Below, piece by piece: positions 35,091 to 46,779 of a stretch of DNA of 64,000 nt. The notes below the pieces were generated by a model, which saw only the letters and a program-made list of their open reading frames with translations, did not search any database and was not told where the DNA came from. The DNA is from Linyphia triangularis (lineage: Eukaryota > Arthropoda > Arachnida > Araneae > Linyphiidae): positions 91,294,466 to 91,358,465 of the forward strand of contig OZ021729.1 in assembly GCA_963978545.1 (NCBI GenBank), read 5' to 3'. Each line of letters opens with the position of its first letter. Position 1 is the first letter of the stretch. The position numbers and the translations under genes are program-made.

Positions 35091-36984
35091 TAATGTGAAG
35101 AGGTCATCAAAATGTCCTTATGTGACAATTTTTGTAATGTTGTTAAATTTTGGAAGACTTCAGTTCGTACGATTAAATAAACAACACAGGTTTAACAAAA
35201 ATACTTTTTGAAAATTGTTTTGTGATGAAAGTTATTTGTATTCAATGCTGATTCCATACATGCAATCTAATTTTTTCCTATCACGTACAGTTTTTTTTTT
35301 ATAAAATGGTTTAATATTTTAGGGAAAATAACTTAAAAAATATTGTGATATTTTTATATTTATTTTTCTCAACTCATATAAATACATACTTCGCAAATAC
35401 ATTTTGGTTCCGTAACAATTTAAATGATAAATGACTTTAGGAAAGGAGTTACAAATCTTTTCAGTAGCGTTTCCTCTTTCACCAAGATTCACTTTTTACT
35501 GCTTTGAACTTAACGGCGTTACTTTTGATTTTAACAGCGTTCTTTCAAATGAATTGAAAGCATGGGAGCCTATTAATTTTTATCATGCATTATTTAAACT
35601 TCATCTAAACTAATCATTTCATCAGGTTTGTACTCCAAACTGAAAGATGCAATTATCACAGTAATAAACAACTTCACGCTCATGAAAGAAGAAAGGTAAT
35701 TAACCGATAAAAAAATTATAAAATACACTAATTAGTTTACTTGTCCAATTCACCATTTTCACCAGCTTCAACTTTTTTTTTTTTTAATTTGAGAAACATA
35801 CGTTTAGTAGAATTTCACTAAAGTTACACATTATTTAATTGCAATATATATATATTGAATATCTATTTGCTTTTTGATTCCTAGTCTATATTATATTTTT
35901 GTAAAGAAACTTAGTTTATAAAAGAGAAATTTAGAGTGAAAGAAATTTAGCTACAAAAATTATATTCGATTTAAAATGGGCCACTATATATATTTATTAA
36001 TGTATTTTGATGCGAGAAAGAAGCGATTCTTTGACATTTGAAGTTGTAAATCTTATTATTCTTTTAGAAATCACGACTATTCTTAAAAATCTCCAATGTG
36101 GATATCGGTCCTCATTATATCAAAGTGTAATTCAGTATATTTATTCGAGAGAAAAGAACCATCAAAGAGGAAATAAATCATTGGCATGGGAATAGAAATA
36201 CATATTTTTTAATTGCGCATAATTTCTGAATTAAAAAAAGTGGTGCAACAAATACGTTACGCAACAGAATCAATTTTATGTTTAGTATACATAGATAAAA
36301 TATATGGATCTCCAACTATTTTCAGAAAAGCGTCCTGGTTAGTCAAAAGCTTCCTAGTTATCCACAAGCAAAAGATTTGTCCAAAACTAAAGTAAAAAGG
36401 ATTTTTTATTTGTCTTCCAAGACTTTAAGGAAAAAACTGCAAGATATCAGAAAAACTATTAAATAATCCGTACACAATCGCTGTGCGTGTAACCAATCGC
36501 GCACGACCGTGCTTAGGAACGTAATTTTCGAATCCCCCCCGACCCCTTTTTTTAAGAAAGGAGAAAACTTAAGTCTTTTTATCCCTGGGACAAATAATTA
36601 ACTACTGTAGAGTAGTTAAAAGATAGTGTGTTTATTAAGTAAAGTTTAACAATCAAAAAGTTGTCAATAAAAACACTGGCCAGAATGAGGTGAAATTTGA
36701 TATCACAGAAGGAGCAAACGGCACAAGAAAATAAAAACTATCTCGAATAATATTTGCTGATATATTCAGGTCAATTTCTTCTCATATATTCAGTTCAAAT
36801 TTTTGGTCATTATGACGAGTGCTTTCTTGCAGCTTTTTAAACTTCTCGGGGTGACTATAATGTGAGTTTAACTTTCAAAAAGCGTGATTTCAAAAGGAAG
36901 ACGTTTTTTTCTTATGCCAAATCATGGCCTGCTTTTGAAGTTTGAAATAGTTTTTTTTTTTGCCATACGTTTCGCCAGTCTTCT
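35091..36984. other. AT-rich DNA, no gene recognised
   Basis: Short ATG or near-ATG frames (35431-35613, 36007-36195, 36213-36395) have no recognisable content. About 36770-36900 weakly resembles the tandem unit that follows and may be a decayed unit. Confidence 0.5.
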
Positions 36985-37350
36985 AGTATATACAGGTCAT
37001 TTTGAGACCAGTGTTTTTTCTTTATAACTCTTTAAAAGTTGAACTTTAATTCTAAACAATTGAATTATAAATAATTTGTACACATTTGTACACGCAAGTA
37101 ACTCGAGTGTACACACGTCGAAATGTAAGTAATTTTGTGATCAGTAGTTTCCTTTTCAACCATTTGAAAGTTGAAAATAAATTATAAACAGTTTAATTAT
37201 AAATAATTTTTACACGTAAGGAGCCCGAGTATATACAGGTCAAAGCTCAGATCATTTGTGACCAGTGTTTATCTTTACAACTTTTTGATAGTTGAACTTT
37301 AATTATAAATAGTTTAATTTTAAATAATTTGTACACGCAGGCGACATATA
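36985..37350 (+). repeat. Tandem repeat, ~122-bp unit, three units
   Basis: Units begin with an AGTATATACAGGTC-like word at about 36985, 37106 and 37228, spaced 121 and 122 bp. Each continues with a GACCAGTGTTTTTCTTT-type block, AAAGTTGAACTTTAATT, AATTATAAATAATTT and TACACGCAAG. Divergence between units is moderate. Confidence 0.85.
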
Positions 37351-37369
37351 TTCAACTCACGCCGAATGT

Positions 37370-38150
37370 CTTCTAAAAGGACCAGAGGGGAGGGGGGTCC
37401 CCTACTACGCTCCCCTCTCAATATAACACATTTAAAATACAAAAGCGGAAATGTAGGTTATCAAAGATTATATTCGGAATAAAATTCAACCGCAGAATTA
37501 AAAAATCCCGAAGCAACAACTCGATACCAGATGATGGTTGCAGACCTACTTAAGCAGAAATACCCCCCTCCCTCTCCCCTCCCCCTACAAAATAATAAAA
37601 CAGCACGCGCCAACTCTGTCATAAAAAAGAAATTCATCGATAAAAAAAAACCTACTTTTTAAATCATACATAAAAAAAAAAAAATTACCCTTAGACTAGG
37701 TTATGGGGCAACGACCCAAAATAACCATCTCGAATGATAAAAAAAAATGCCCCTTTTCCATTATTGAAAAAAAAAAAATACCGTTTTCTTAAGGCATGAT
37801 GAATTATTAAAAAAAATCGTTTGGAAGGAGGACTACCGTTAGTCCCTTCACCCCACCAAAAAAGGGGGTTAAAAGCACGGGGTCGGGGTAAGAAGAATAG
37901 GGGCACGCGCCCGGCCCGAAGTCTCTCTCTCTCCCCCCCCCCACTACAAAAGATGTAGTTTACCCGCAGCAGCTTGCCTTCATCTTGCACGAGTGGTTAG
38001 TCATTCCTGAGGGTTTTATGGGGCTTCTTGTGTGCTGTGCGCAATGCCGGCTTTTTTTTTTTTTAAAAAACTGCTTTTAAAAAAAGGAGGGTTAGTGGCC
38101 CAAGATTTTTTTTTTTTTGGTAAGGTGGTAGTGAAAGATTTTGGAGTGTC
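37370..38150. other. GC-richer island with hairpin and pyrimidine tracts
   Basis: Contains a 9-bp-stem hairpin around 37384-37418 (AGAGGGGAG paired with CTCCCCTCT), a long C/T tract at about 37562-37588, and poly-A, poly-C and poly-T runs. A 99-codon minus frame at 37691-37990 is low complexity. No gene is recognised. Confidence 0.35.
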
Positions 38151-38236
38151 AACTTACTTAGCTTCGGAGGGGGGCAGGCCGTTTAAGAAAAATAATTAAG
38201 CTCTGTTATAAGTGGTATGGAGATGAAAAATTTAAG

Positions 38237-38415
38237 TTGGTTGTATTCAGATTATCTGGCGCCGTCAGCAACACGAGGGCTATAATGCGGCCAAAACATT
38301 CGTCATTAGACAAGCCAACATACATTTACAAACACCCATGCCTAACACGGGACTCGGAACCCGCAACCTCGCGGTCTAGAAGCTAGCACGCTAACCCCTA
38401 TACCGTTTGGTCGGC
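38237..38415 (-). mobile_element. tRNA-derived SINE, family 1, copy 4
   Basis: Full-length copy with a perfect 14-bp duplication, ATGAAAAATTTAAG, at 38223-38236 and 38416-38429. Confidence 0.95.
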
Positions 38416-38591
38416 ATGAAAAATTTAAGATACTTCATTTTGCTTAATAGTAGGATTGTAAACAGAGACCGAGAGAAATAGTAAGCATTTAAATTTGATA
38501 ATAGTTTAAAAAATAAAACACTAATGTCACACTGCGCGATAATTGCTACAAAGTAAGTGCAATTAAAAAAATAATCTGATTAGGGCCAATG

Positions 38592-38817
38592 TACCTTGGA
38601 CCTTAAGTCCAAGCCCATTACAAAGTTGTTTTATTGGATTTTTATATTGAATCGATAGATCAATACAACTAAGCAACATCAGCATAGATCTTTTTTTATA
38701 CAAGCATGCTCACACATTACCTTTCCTGCGCATGTCCACACATTAAGTGTGGACGGACACCAGAACCACACTTTGGAACAATTGAAAACAATACCCTTAG
38801 GTTTGAGGCCCAGGGTA
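38592..38817 (-). mobile_element. MITE-like element, family 1, copy 2
   Basis: Same TACC/GGTA boundaries and inverted ends as the 22432 element, in the opposite orientation. On the minus strand it keeps the ACATGCGCAGGAAAG word, a TATAAAAA box, the TATGCTGATGTTG stretch and an AATAAA signal. The TCAGT is changed to TTAGT. It is flanked by TA on both sides, taking the outer pair as the duplication. Confidence 0.75.
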
Positions 38818-38907
38818 AAAACTAACCCATAAAAACAAAGTTTTAACTATTAATCCTTTATGTGCATTGCCAACTGTTAAGTGAAAGCTGAGCATAAGCG
38901 GCAAAAA

Positions 38908-38938
<31 letters not shown>

Positions 38939-39127
38939 TTCCCCCCCCCCCCGCGGAATTATATCATCTATGTAAGGCACATAAAATAAGATGCATTTAA
39001 AGACGTATTTTCATAGTCAACAGTAATTTTTAAAAATGACTAAAAAGCGAGTAAATGACAAGGAAATATTTGGAGTGAAGCAAAGTTGTCCGGCTAAAAT
39101 GTTGAAATAAGGGCTAGTCTGCTAGTG
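38818..39127. other. Spacer with (TA)n and poly-C
   Basis: A poly-A run leads into (TA)n at 38916-38939 and a C run at 38941-38952. Just before it is a small repeat block shared with 6.99 and 13.93 kb (ATTAATCCTTTATGTGCATT). Confidence 0.6.
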
Positions 39128-39791
39128 CTAAGGGGAGACAAGAGCCCTGGGTATATAAATCATTCGTGTTTTCATTCAACTTAAGTTTCCTGAATTATTT
39201 AAAATGCAATATTTTTAGATTACTTTTTGATGTAGTCAATAATAACATATCTGTTACGTTAATAACTCTGATATTTTTTTATTTTTTTAATTTTAAATAT
39301 ACTTTACGTAATAAGCCGATATTTGAGACTTAGAATTTTTTAATTATTATATGGCGACCTTTGGTTAGGCATACTTTTCAGAACGAATATACAATAAATT
39401 TACATAAAAAATTTACCAGATATAAATAAACTCTTTATTTCAAACAAGTAACTTTTTTTTTACTTAGTATACCTTTAAAATTATATTTTTAAAAACAATA
39501 CGTTTGGCGTATACAAAAATTTTCATTTTTCGCAACATAAAATATTCAGCCTCACTAGCTAGCTTGATAGATCATGTATGTTTTAATTATCATGGAAAAA
39601 TTAGATTAAAATATTCAATAGAATTTGAGAAATGTGTAACTAACCATAAGTTGCCACCTTAATTATAAAATTCTAAGTCTCAAATAAAGGCTTATTACAT
39701 AAAGTATATATATACCTTACGAGTATATAAAATTTATTAACTATATGAAATACGATGGATTTGGTTGTCCAGGACTCTTGTCTCCCCTAAG
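39128..39791. mobile_element. Foldback MITE with TAA-type duplication
   Basis: The ends read GGGGAGACAAGAGCCCTGG on the left and GGGGAGACAAGAGTCCTGG from the right, each bordered by TAA. This fits the 3-bp TWA duplication of PIF/Harbinger elements. A second inverted block, TTTGAGACTTAGAATTTT with its flanks, pairs 39300-39375 with 39640-39715. The left arm is about 85 bp longer than the right, so one arm gained or lost sequence. The loop is AT-rich and non-coding. Confidence 0.75.
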
Positions 39792-40739
39792 TCATGAAGT
39801 ATAGACCGATTGCTTTATTTTTTCGCCCACTATTTTTACAATTCCGCTTTGAAGAATATGGAATTTTATAACATCATTATTATATATAAATTATAAAAAT
39901 ATAATTTTTTTGAACGTTTATAATCTCTGAAATCTTCTCCTTATTCTGGCAAGTTTTTGAGCAGATTCGATAACTGCAATTTCAAAAAATCAAACTTTTA
40001 TGGAGAATTTAGAGTAGCTGCAATAGCTCCTTCAACGTTTCGAAAGCATTTTTCTCATTTCGTGTGTTTTTTTTGGGGGGGGGGGGGGGAATTCCTACAA
40101 TACTCAAAATGTTAAAACTCCAGTAAATATAAATGAATTTGTGTCATTCTAAAGATCTATTTGACAAAAATAGGCATGTATTTATGAATAAAATGTAAAC
40201 TTTATTCTTCACAATTTTAAAGTTGAAAAATATCTTTTTTTTTACATAGTTTTTATTGTTTTTCTCTAAAACTACCTTACTTATTCAAAATCCAAAGCAA
40301 GGAGAAAAAAAAAATCATGAAAAATATTGAAAAATTGGAATGAGAATTAGAATCGAAAACTATGAATTTATTAAAAATTTTTTAAACTTTTGAAAATTTA
40401 GAGCAGAGTGAAAACTTTTTTTTAAAATGAAATAAAATTTCTTTTTTGCCTAGTAATACTTCCAAATATGTAAAAACCATAATTTTAAAGGCTTAAATTA
40501 AAAAAAAAAAAAAAAAAAAAAAATTTAAGTATACTAAGTAACCTTAAAAATATTATTATTATTATTAATAATAATAATAATAAAAAAACACTAATTATTT
40601 TGCCTCCAATTTTTGTAAAAAATTTTCATTACTGATGATATGCTTCAAGGCCCCGATAGAAATTGTGGCTGAAAAAATAAAGCATTTGGTGAATGGGGCA
40701 GAAACAGACGGACATTCTTGGTTGTATATGATGAAATAA
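39792..40739. other. AT-rich DNA with G and A homopolymers
   Basis: A G run lies at 40075-40089, a poly-A run at 40500-40523 and a mirror ATT/AAT microsatellite at about 40553-40583. No gene is recognised. Confidence 0.55.
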
Positions 40740-40985
40740 TAAGTACTTTGATTATTTTGAATATATTTTAAGGAGCTTAGTTTGCAAGTACTTGCATTAC
40801 AATAGCGCACACGATTATTACTACGCTAGCAATTGACCCACATTTAGAAATCAATTTAAATAACGTTTTCTATTAACTTACTTATTGTTTTTATACTCAA
40901 TATTTTAAAGAAGTTTTAATTTTTAGAAAGCGTGCAACTCTTTGGCGCAGCATGGTCCTAGAGAAGCCCTTGCGCTATCTATTGA
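40740..40985 (+). repeat. Dispersed repeat family D, copy 1
   Basis: Inverted partner of 46050-46290. Shared words include AAGTACTTGCATTACAATAG, TAGAAATCAATTTAAATAAC, GTTTTTA, CTCAATATTTTAAAGAA and TTTTTAGAAAGCGTGCAACT. The pair is clearly homologous over about 240 bp with modest divergence. Confidence 0.8.
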
Positions 40986-41841
40986 AATATCAAACATCCG
41001 ACTAAGTTAGCTAAAACCAAAATTCACAATGCACACAATCTTTTGTCTATTGGAAAATCAAAATTTCAAGTTCACGATAAAAAAAAAAAAGAAGAGATTT
41101 TTAAAAGTAACCCAAACAAAATGGTGAAACATACACAAATACACCGTATTTTGGTTCTTATTTTGTATCGTAATATATTTTTAAAGTAAGTTAATGAGCA
41201 TTTTCAGTACTCATTATTGAATGAATGGCATGGAATGAAAGAAGTTTCACGATATTTAAAATGCATAAAAATCGGATTTCTATTGCATTAAAAATTTTAC
41301 GATTGAAAAAATAGATATCAAATATAACTCAAACAAAAAGATGTGTTTTACACATACATTTATTACTTGTTGTTGTAGAGCAAATGATACATCATTTTGT
41401 TTTCTTCACTTTAAGATGGAATCAAATGGATCCATGCAGGTGAGGGATTTTCTTACGATGAGGAAATATTATTTTAAACATATTTTCACTTGTTAGTAAT
41501 TCATAGAGAACAAGAAAACTGCAAGATGAAGCAATTAAATAATTTTACAAAATACTTTTTGCTTGTGAAAAGTTTAAAAAATATGAAATCGTCTCAATAA
41601 AAAGGTATTTGTTTATATGTATGCTATTTGAAGACTGAATAGTAATTTGAAAAGAATCACGTATCTAAAATATCTCAAAATGTTGCTCGGCGAAAATTGA
41701 AATCTTCGATGGTAAAATATATCAAAGCATTTTAATAATTTTGTTTTTTAATCATTTGTAAAACAATTGATGGTCATGATTTTATACACAATTGGGAATG
41801 TGGCTGATGAAAAATACACGCCCAACTGCGAATGTTAGATA
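40986..41841. other. AT-rich DNA, no features recognised
   Basis: No convincing frame, repeat or motif cluster. Confidence 0.5.
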
Positions 41842-42075
41842 TACCCTGAGTAAGTCGAGTAATGCTCCACCTGCTTGTTTTTTTTTAATAAAACATCGAT
41901 ACATCAATACAACTGAACAACATCAGCATATATATCTTTTTATATAAGCACCCGAAGCTGGCGCATGCCCACACAGTGCCTTTACTGCGCATGTCCAAAC
42001 ATTAAGTGGGGACCGACACCGGACCATACATTTGGCCAAATGAAAAAAAATACCCTTGGGCTTAAAGCCCAGGTA
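41842..42075 (-). mobile_element. MITE-like element, family 1, copy 3
   Basis: Inverted orientation relative to 22432. The right end matches well (GGGCTTAAAGCCCAGGTA); the left end (TACCCTGAGTAAG) is more diverged. On the minus strand it keeps TATATAAAAAG, then TATGCTGATGTTGTTCAGTT with TCAGT at the same spacing as copy 1, and AATAAAA-type words further on. It is flanked by TA. Confidence 0.7.
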
Positions 42076-43184
42076 AATAATGTGTGGAAATTAAAAAGAA
42101 AGTGTGTGCAATCATACTTCGACAAAATATTGCACAATGAGCCAAAATGATAAACTCGAAACTTCATAAAAACCATCTACTTTAAACCAAAATATGAGGT
42201 AATTCTACAAAAAAAAAAACCGGGACATCATTCAATATTCAATAAACCTGGAAAAACTTCGAATGAAGTATTACAAAACTCCCCTCTCTCTCTCTAAACA
42301 GAATAAGTAAGCCCAATTATCTTAAAAACCCATAAAAATAGGACCCCCCCCCCAAAAAAAAAAGAAGATGCTTAATCAGAAGGTATCGGCTCAATTTTTC
42401 ACGGATACAAAAGTTTTCCCCTGGAACTAAAAAACCGTGTATTATCCCGTTCTACAAAAAAGGGGTTGAGGAGGGGACAGCGGCCGAAAAAAAAAGAAAC
42501 ATGTCCCCCTCTAAGCATCCTTCAAACTCATTTCAATGAAAAACGAGCGCGCGTCTTGAGGAAAAGAAGAAGACGGGCCCCCAATCTGCTTAATAGCGAG
42601 GCCATTCAAATATTCAAGAAGAAGAAGCCCAAAATATTTATAGAGGTGGGCCTCCATTTTTTGTGTGTGCCTCCTTAAACATAATAGAATAAGTTTCTTT
42701 AGTGAATTATTCGCGCGGAATGGACGCACAGTATTCTCAGCGGGGCTCTATGATATTCATCGCATTGTGAGGACAGAGGTGTTGCGCTACGGCAGGTCCG
42801 AAGCACACGCCTGAGAGATAGGATTTTCCTTCGCGTGGGAGATATTAAGGAGAATTATGTTAATGTTGAATATGCCTTCTAAGCCCCCCCCCCCCCCCTC
42901 CCTTAAGGGATGCATATTTGAAAAATTCTCATCTAATCCCTTTCCCTTGAAACTGAAACAAGAGGATAATTTGTTTTAGCTCTTCGCTTTCCGGTGAATA
43001 TTTCACGATGCAATTTCGGATGGAGAATAGTGTAATAAATTGGTATTGTGATTCTGGCGATTAATGTTGGGAGAGATTCCATCCAACGAGGTTTCTCTTG
43101 GAAAGTAGTCGCTTCAAAACTGGAATTTAATGACATGCAAAGGGAAAGATTTCTCTCGATGAAATGCAAATAGAACAAGGGGTG
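42076..43184. other. GC-richer, non-repetitive island
   Basis: Balanced composition with C runs (42346-42354, 42885-42898) and CGCGCG words near 42545. An octamer ATGCAAAT lies at 43164-43171 near its end. Short frames on both strands (42466-42729, 42933-43199) have no recognisable domain. It abuts repeat A, which begins at about 43185. Candidate conserved non-coding element. Confidence 0.3.
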
Positions 43185-43800
43185 CGGAACATCGCACAAC
43201 TTTTAATCACACTGTAATACAAGTCCCTACATTTAAATTTGACGTGGAATAGTGTTATAGCCATTTTCATTTATTTGAAAAAAAGGTCAGTTTGGTGATA
43301 TTTTGGCGATAATTCTACATGGACAGTAAAAAAAAAAAAAAAACATCGCCAAAATGATGATATACTTTATCTTTTCACTTTATCCCTTTACTCTTTATAT
43401 CACATTTTCCTTTTTTAGTAAGTAAAACAGAGGAGTGTTGGAAAACGGTCGTTGATGAGCGATGCTCAAGGAAAGAGAACTCTGTGTTGAAGACATTCGT
43501 TTTTCCATTTGTTACACCTTTATAGCATTTTTACGGGAATATAGGATGTGGGGATGTTTAGAACACCCTAAAAAGCATTACCGCAGGGATTTTGTGCAAA
43601 ATCGTTAGAGCCGTTTTTTTGCAATTACTGAAAAACATGATTTTTTCAATGGTAGCTACCTTATGCGCATGCGTGATTTTGATGAAAGCCTTAATGGTAG
43701 GTCCCTGTGCTATCACCAACTCGCAAACCAAATTTGAACATCGTAAGCCAATTTGTTCGGGAGTTATGCTGACCACAGACAGACATTTTTTCTAGACCAC
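43185..43800 (+). repeat. Dispersed repeat family A, long copy
   Basis: Homologous in inverted orientation to 46780-47345 and in part to 9590-9920. Shared words from left to right include ACATCGCACAACTTTTAAT, ACATTTAAATTT, TTTTCATTTATTT, GGCGATAATT, ACACCTTTATAG, a CTTATGCGCATGCG-type block and GACCACAGACAGACA. The short plus frame 43592-43795 is shared in part between copies but broken elsewhere. Confidence 0.75.
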
Positions 43801-43809
43801 TTTTTTAAA

Positions 43810-43812
<3 letters not shown>

Positions 43813-43888
<76 letters not shown>
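43813..43888. repeat. (TA)n microsatellite
   Basis: Uninterrupted TA run of about 76 bases directly after repeat A. Confidence 0.98.
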
Positions 43889-43890
<2 letters not shown>

Positions 43891-44009
43891 TGCTAGTATC
43901 TGGTTTCACAAATTCGATGTAATTTGAGCAGAAATTAAATTTATATTAGAAACAGCGGACTTGTCTTGAAAGATTTTAAATACTTCTGTTATTTGCGAAA
44001 AATTGAAAG

Positions 44010-46040
44010 TTGCATTTAATTAATAACAACTTCCGAAAGTTCTCCTTAGCCTTACATTAAGACGCCGACCAAACGGTATAGTGGTTAGCGTGCTGGCTTC
44101 TAGACCGCGAGGTTGCGGGTTCGAGTCCCGTGTTGGCATGGGTGTTTGTAAATGTATGTTGGTTTGTTAAATGACGAAATGTTTCGGCGCATTATAGCCC
44201 TCGTCATTATAGCCCTGACGGCGCCAGATAATCTGAATACAACCAACCTTACATTAAGAACTTATTAGGATAAGAATGAGTAAGATAACAAAAATCATAT
44301 GCTTTGAATTTTTTTTTTGTTTTTGTTCTAGATACTTTTCTTTTTATCGTAAAATTTTGGTAAACCAATAGAAATTCCATTTTATGCATTTTGAAAACTT
44401 CTTTTATCTAAGCCTTGTCATTCATGCAATAATGAATACCGAAAGTATTTCTCAAGTTACATCAAGAACTTATTAGGATACAAAATGAGAAACACAACAA
44501 AAATTAGATGGTTAAACTTTTCGTTTGGGTTAATCTTGATATTCCTTTTTTTATAATTTTTTCTTTTCACTATCCAATTTTATCAATTTGTACTTTGCTA
44601 TTAGCTAACTTAAATTCCGAAACTGCGCCTCAAGTTACTTGAAGAGCTAATTAGAATGTCAAAATTATATGTTTCACTTTTTGTGATTTTAATATTACAT
44701 TTTCGCATCGTGGAATTCGCTAATCCATTAGAAATCCGATGTTATGCCTTTAGTTTCAAGCTAACTTATTCTTTCATTGCTATTCATGAAATAATGAATA
44801 CCGAAAGTGTTCCTCAAGTTACACGAAAAACTTATTAGCATACAAAATTAGAAACAAAAGAACTATTATAAGTTTCCTCTTTTTGTTTGGATTACTTTTG
44901 ATATTCCCTTTTTTATCCCAACTTTTTTCAATTCAATAGATAATCTGATTTTATATTTTTTGTACACTGCTATTAGCTAATTTATTTATTGATATTCATT
45001 CGATAATGAGTACCAAAAATGATCTTCAATTGCTTTCAGAACTAATTTCACAAACTAAAAAACAAATAAAGAATTAGGATTCACTTTTTTTTGGTTACTT
45101 TTAATATTACATTTCTTTTTCGTAAAATCCTCCAATCTAAGAGAAATCAATCCGATTTGAAACATTTTGAACAATGCTTTTAACTAACTAACTTATTATT
45201 TTTTGCCATTCATTCAATCTTGAAAGTGTTTTTATGCTACATTTAGGAACTAATTAGGATACAAAATGAAACATCAAGAATTATACGTTTTAATTTTTTG
45301 CTTGGGTTACTCTTAGTGCTCTTTTTAATCGTATCATTTTTTATTCCAAAATAATTTCGATTTTATGCTTTTTAAACATTGCTTTTAGCTAACTTATTTA
45401 TTAATTAATATTTATTCAATAATGAAACTGAAATGATTCTCTAATTTTAAATCAAATTAAAGTAATCAAGTTACATATCAAACTTAGGATACAAGAGAAA
45501 TAAAATAAGATTTATATTTTTGATCTTTTTGTATGGATTACATTTACTTTCTCTTTTTTTTATCGTAAAATTTTAAATGCAATAGAAAAGCGATATTATG
45601 CATTTTCAACACTGATTTTAGTTACCTTTATCATAATTGATATTCACTCAATAATGGCGAGAACCAAAAATATTCCTCAATTTTTACTTATTCAAAACTA
45701 ATTAGGATGCAAAAAAAGAAAGAAAAAGATTTTATGTTTTACCTTTTTGTTTGGGTTAATATTCTCCCTTTAAAATTTTTTATGCCTTTTGAAAATCGTT
45801 TTTATTCTTTCATTCAATGTCATTCATTCAATATTGAGTATAAAAATGCTCATTAACTTTGAAAATATATCACGAAACAAAATAAGAAACGAAATACGAT
45901 GTATATGTTTCCCCATTTTGTTTGAGTTGTCTTTTAATAGTCTCGGTTTTTTATCGTTAACTTCAAATTTTGATAATCCAATATACGAATAGACAAAAGA
46001 TTGTGGGAATTGTGAATATTGGTTTTAGCTAACATAGTCG
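44010..46040 (+). repeat. Decayed tandem array, ~200-bp unit, about nine units
   Basis: The landmark CTTATTAGGATACAAAATGA, or a recognisable variant, recurs at about 44261, 44469, 44647, 44831, 45052, 45250, 45483 and 45698, with a ninth unit from about 45868. Intervals are 170-233 bp. Each unit continues with a TTTTTGTTTGGGTTACTTT-like block, TTTTATCGTAAAATTTT, CCAATAGAAAT, TTAGCTAACTTATT, ATTCATTCAATAATGA and a CCGAAAGTGTTCCTCAAG-type end. Unit lengths are not multiples of three and stops are common, so it is not coding. More units lie at 48085-48450. A SINE splits the first unit. Confidence 0.85.
44063..44246 (+). mobile_element. tRNA-derived SINE, family 1, copy 5 (inside tandem array)
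   Basis: The only plus-strand copy. It is flanked by a perfect 13-bp duplication, CCTTACATTAAGA, at 44050-44062 and 44247-44259. The A box region TATAGTGGTTAGCG is at about 44077-44090 and the B box GGTTCGAGTCC at 44118-44128. The tail ends AACCAACC. It carries a small internal duplication (CGTCATTATAGCCCT repeated). The target is the end of a ~200-bp tandem unit, so the array predates the SINE. Confidence 0.95.
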
Positions 46041-46049
46041 GTTGGTTGA

Positions 46050-46290
46050 TATTTTATAGAGCAAAGGCTTCACTAGGGCCATGCGGCGCCAAACAGTTGC
46101 ACGCTTTCTAAAAATTAAAAATTCTTTAAAATATTGAGATTAAAAACAATAAGTTAGTTAGAAAACGTTATTTAAATTGATTTCTAAAGGTGTGTCAATT
46201 GCTGAAGTAAAAATAATCGTGTACGCTATTGTAATGCAAGTACTTGCAAACTAACCTCCTTAAAATATATTCAAAGCAGTCAAAAGACTT
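46050..46290 (-). repeat. Dispersed repeat family D, copy 2
   Basis: Inverted, moderately diverged copy of 40740-40985, immediately after the tandem array. Confidence 0.8.
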
Positions 46291-46779
46291 ATTCATTCAA
46301 CAATCAAGAATACTGATGTTTTACACGAACGAAAGAAAAGGCTCACACAGCGTGTAGGACAAAATAAAGATTTTATATTTTATGAAACCAATTTGAGCGA
46401 ATAAAACAATAATAAATTTGACTCTTACGAAGTAAATACTAATTATTGTATGTTTGGAATATCTAGATTCTTTTCAAACTCCAATATTTACTTGACATTT
46501 AAAAAAATAAAATGAAATAACTTGCGTATCGTTTATTTCACTTTAAGAGTATTTTTTTTTTTGTGAGAAATTACATACCCCCCACCCTAAAAAAACTCTA
46601 CGTAATTACACATTAACAAATGTAGATATTGAATCCTTTTGCAGACTAGTTACCTAAGAGAAGATGATACTATGTATGAAAAACTAATAAAAAAATTCTT
46701 AAAAACATGCATTTTTACTTTCAATTACCTTATATGGAATATAGGATAATAAAAGTATTGTATTCGATAAGAAAAATCG
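46291..46779. other. AT-rich spacer
   Basis: No feature recognised. Confidence 0.5.

Noticed and set aside
36480..36540. tRNA-like stretch with TTTTCGAATCC
   Set aside because: A B-box-like word is present, but the arms do not pair and no A box is convincing.
44118..44128. B box as evidence of a true tRNA gene
   Set aside because: It belongs to a SINE head flanked by target duplications; the anticodon stem does not pair well.
44010..46040. CRISPR-like or coding interpretation of the repeat array
   Set aside because: Units are ~200 bp, contiguous and diverged with no short identical repeats and spacers; frames are not maintained between units.
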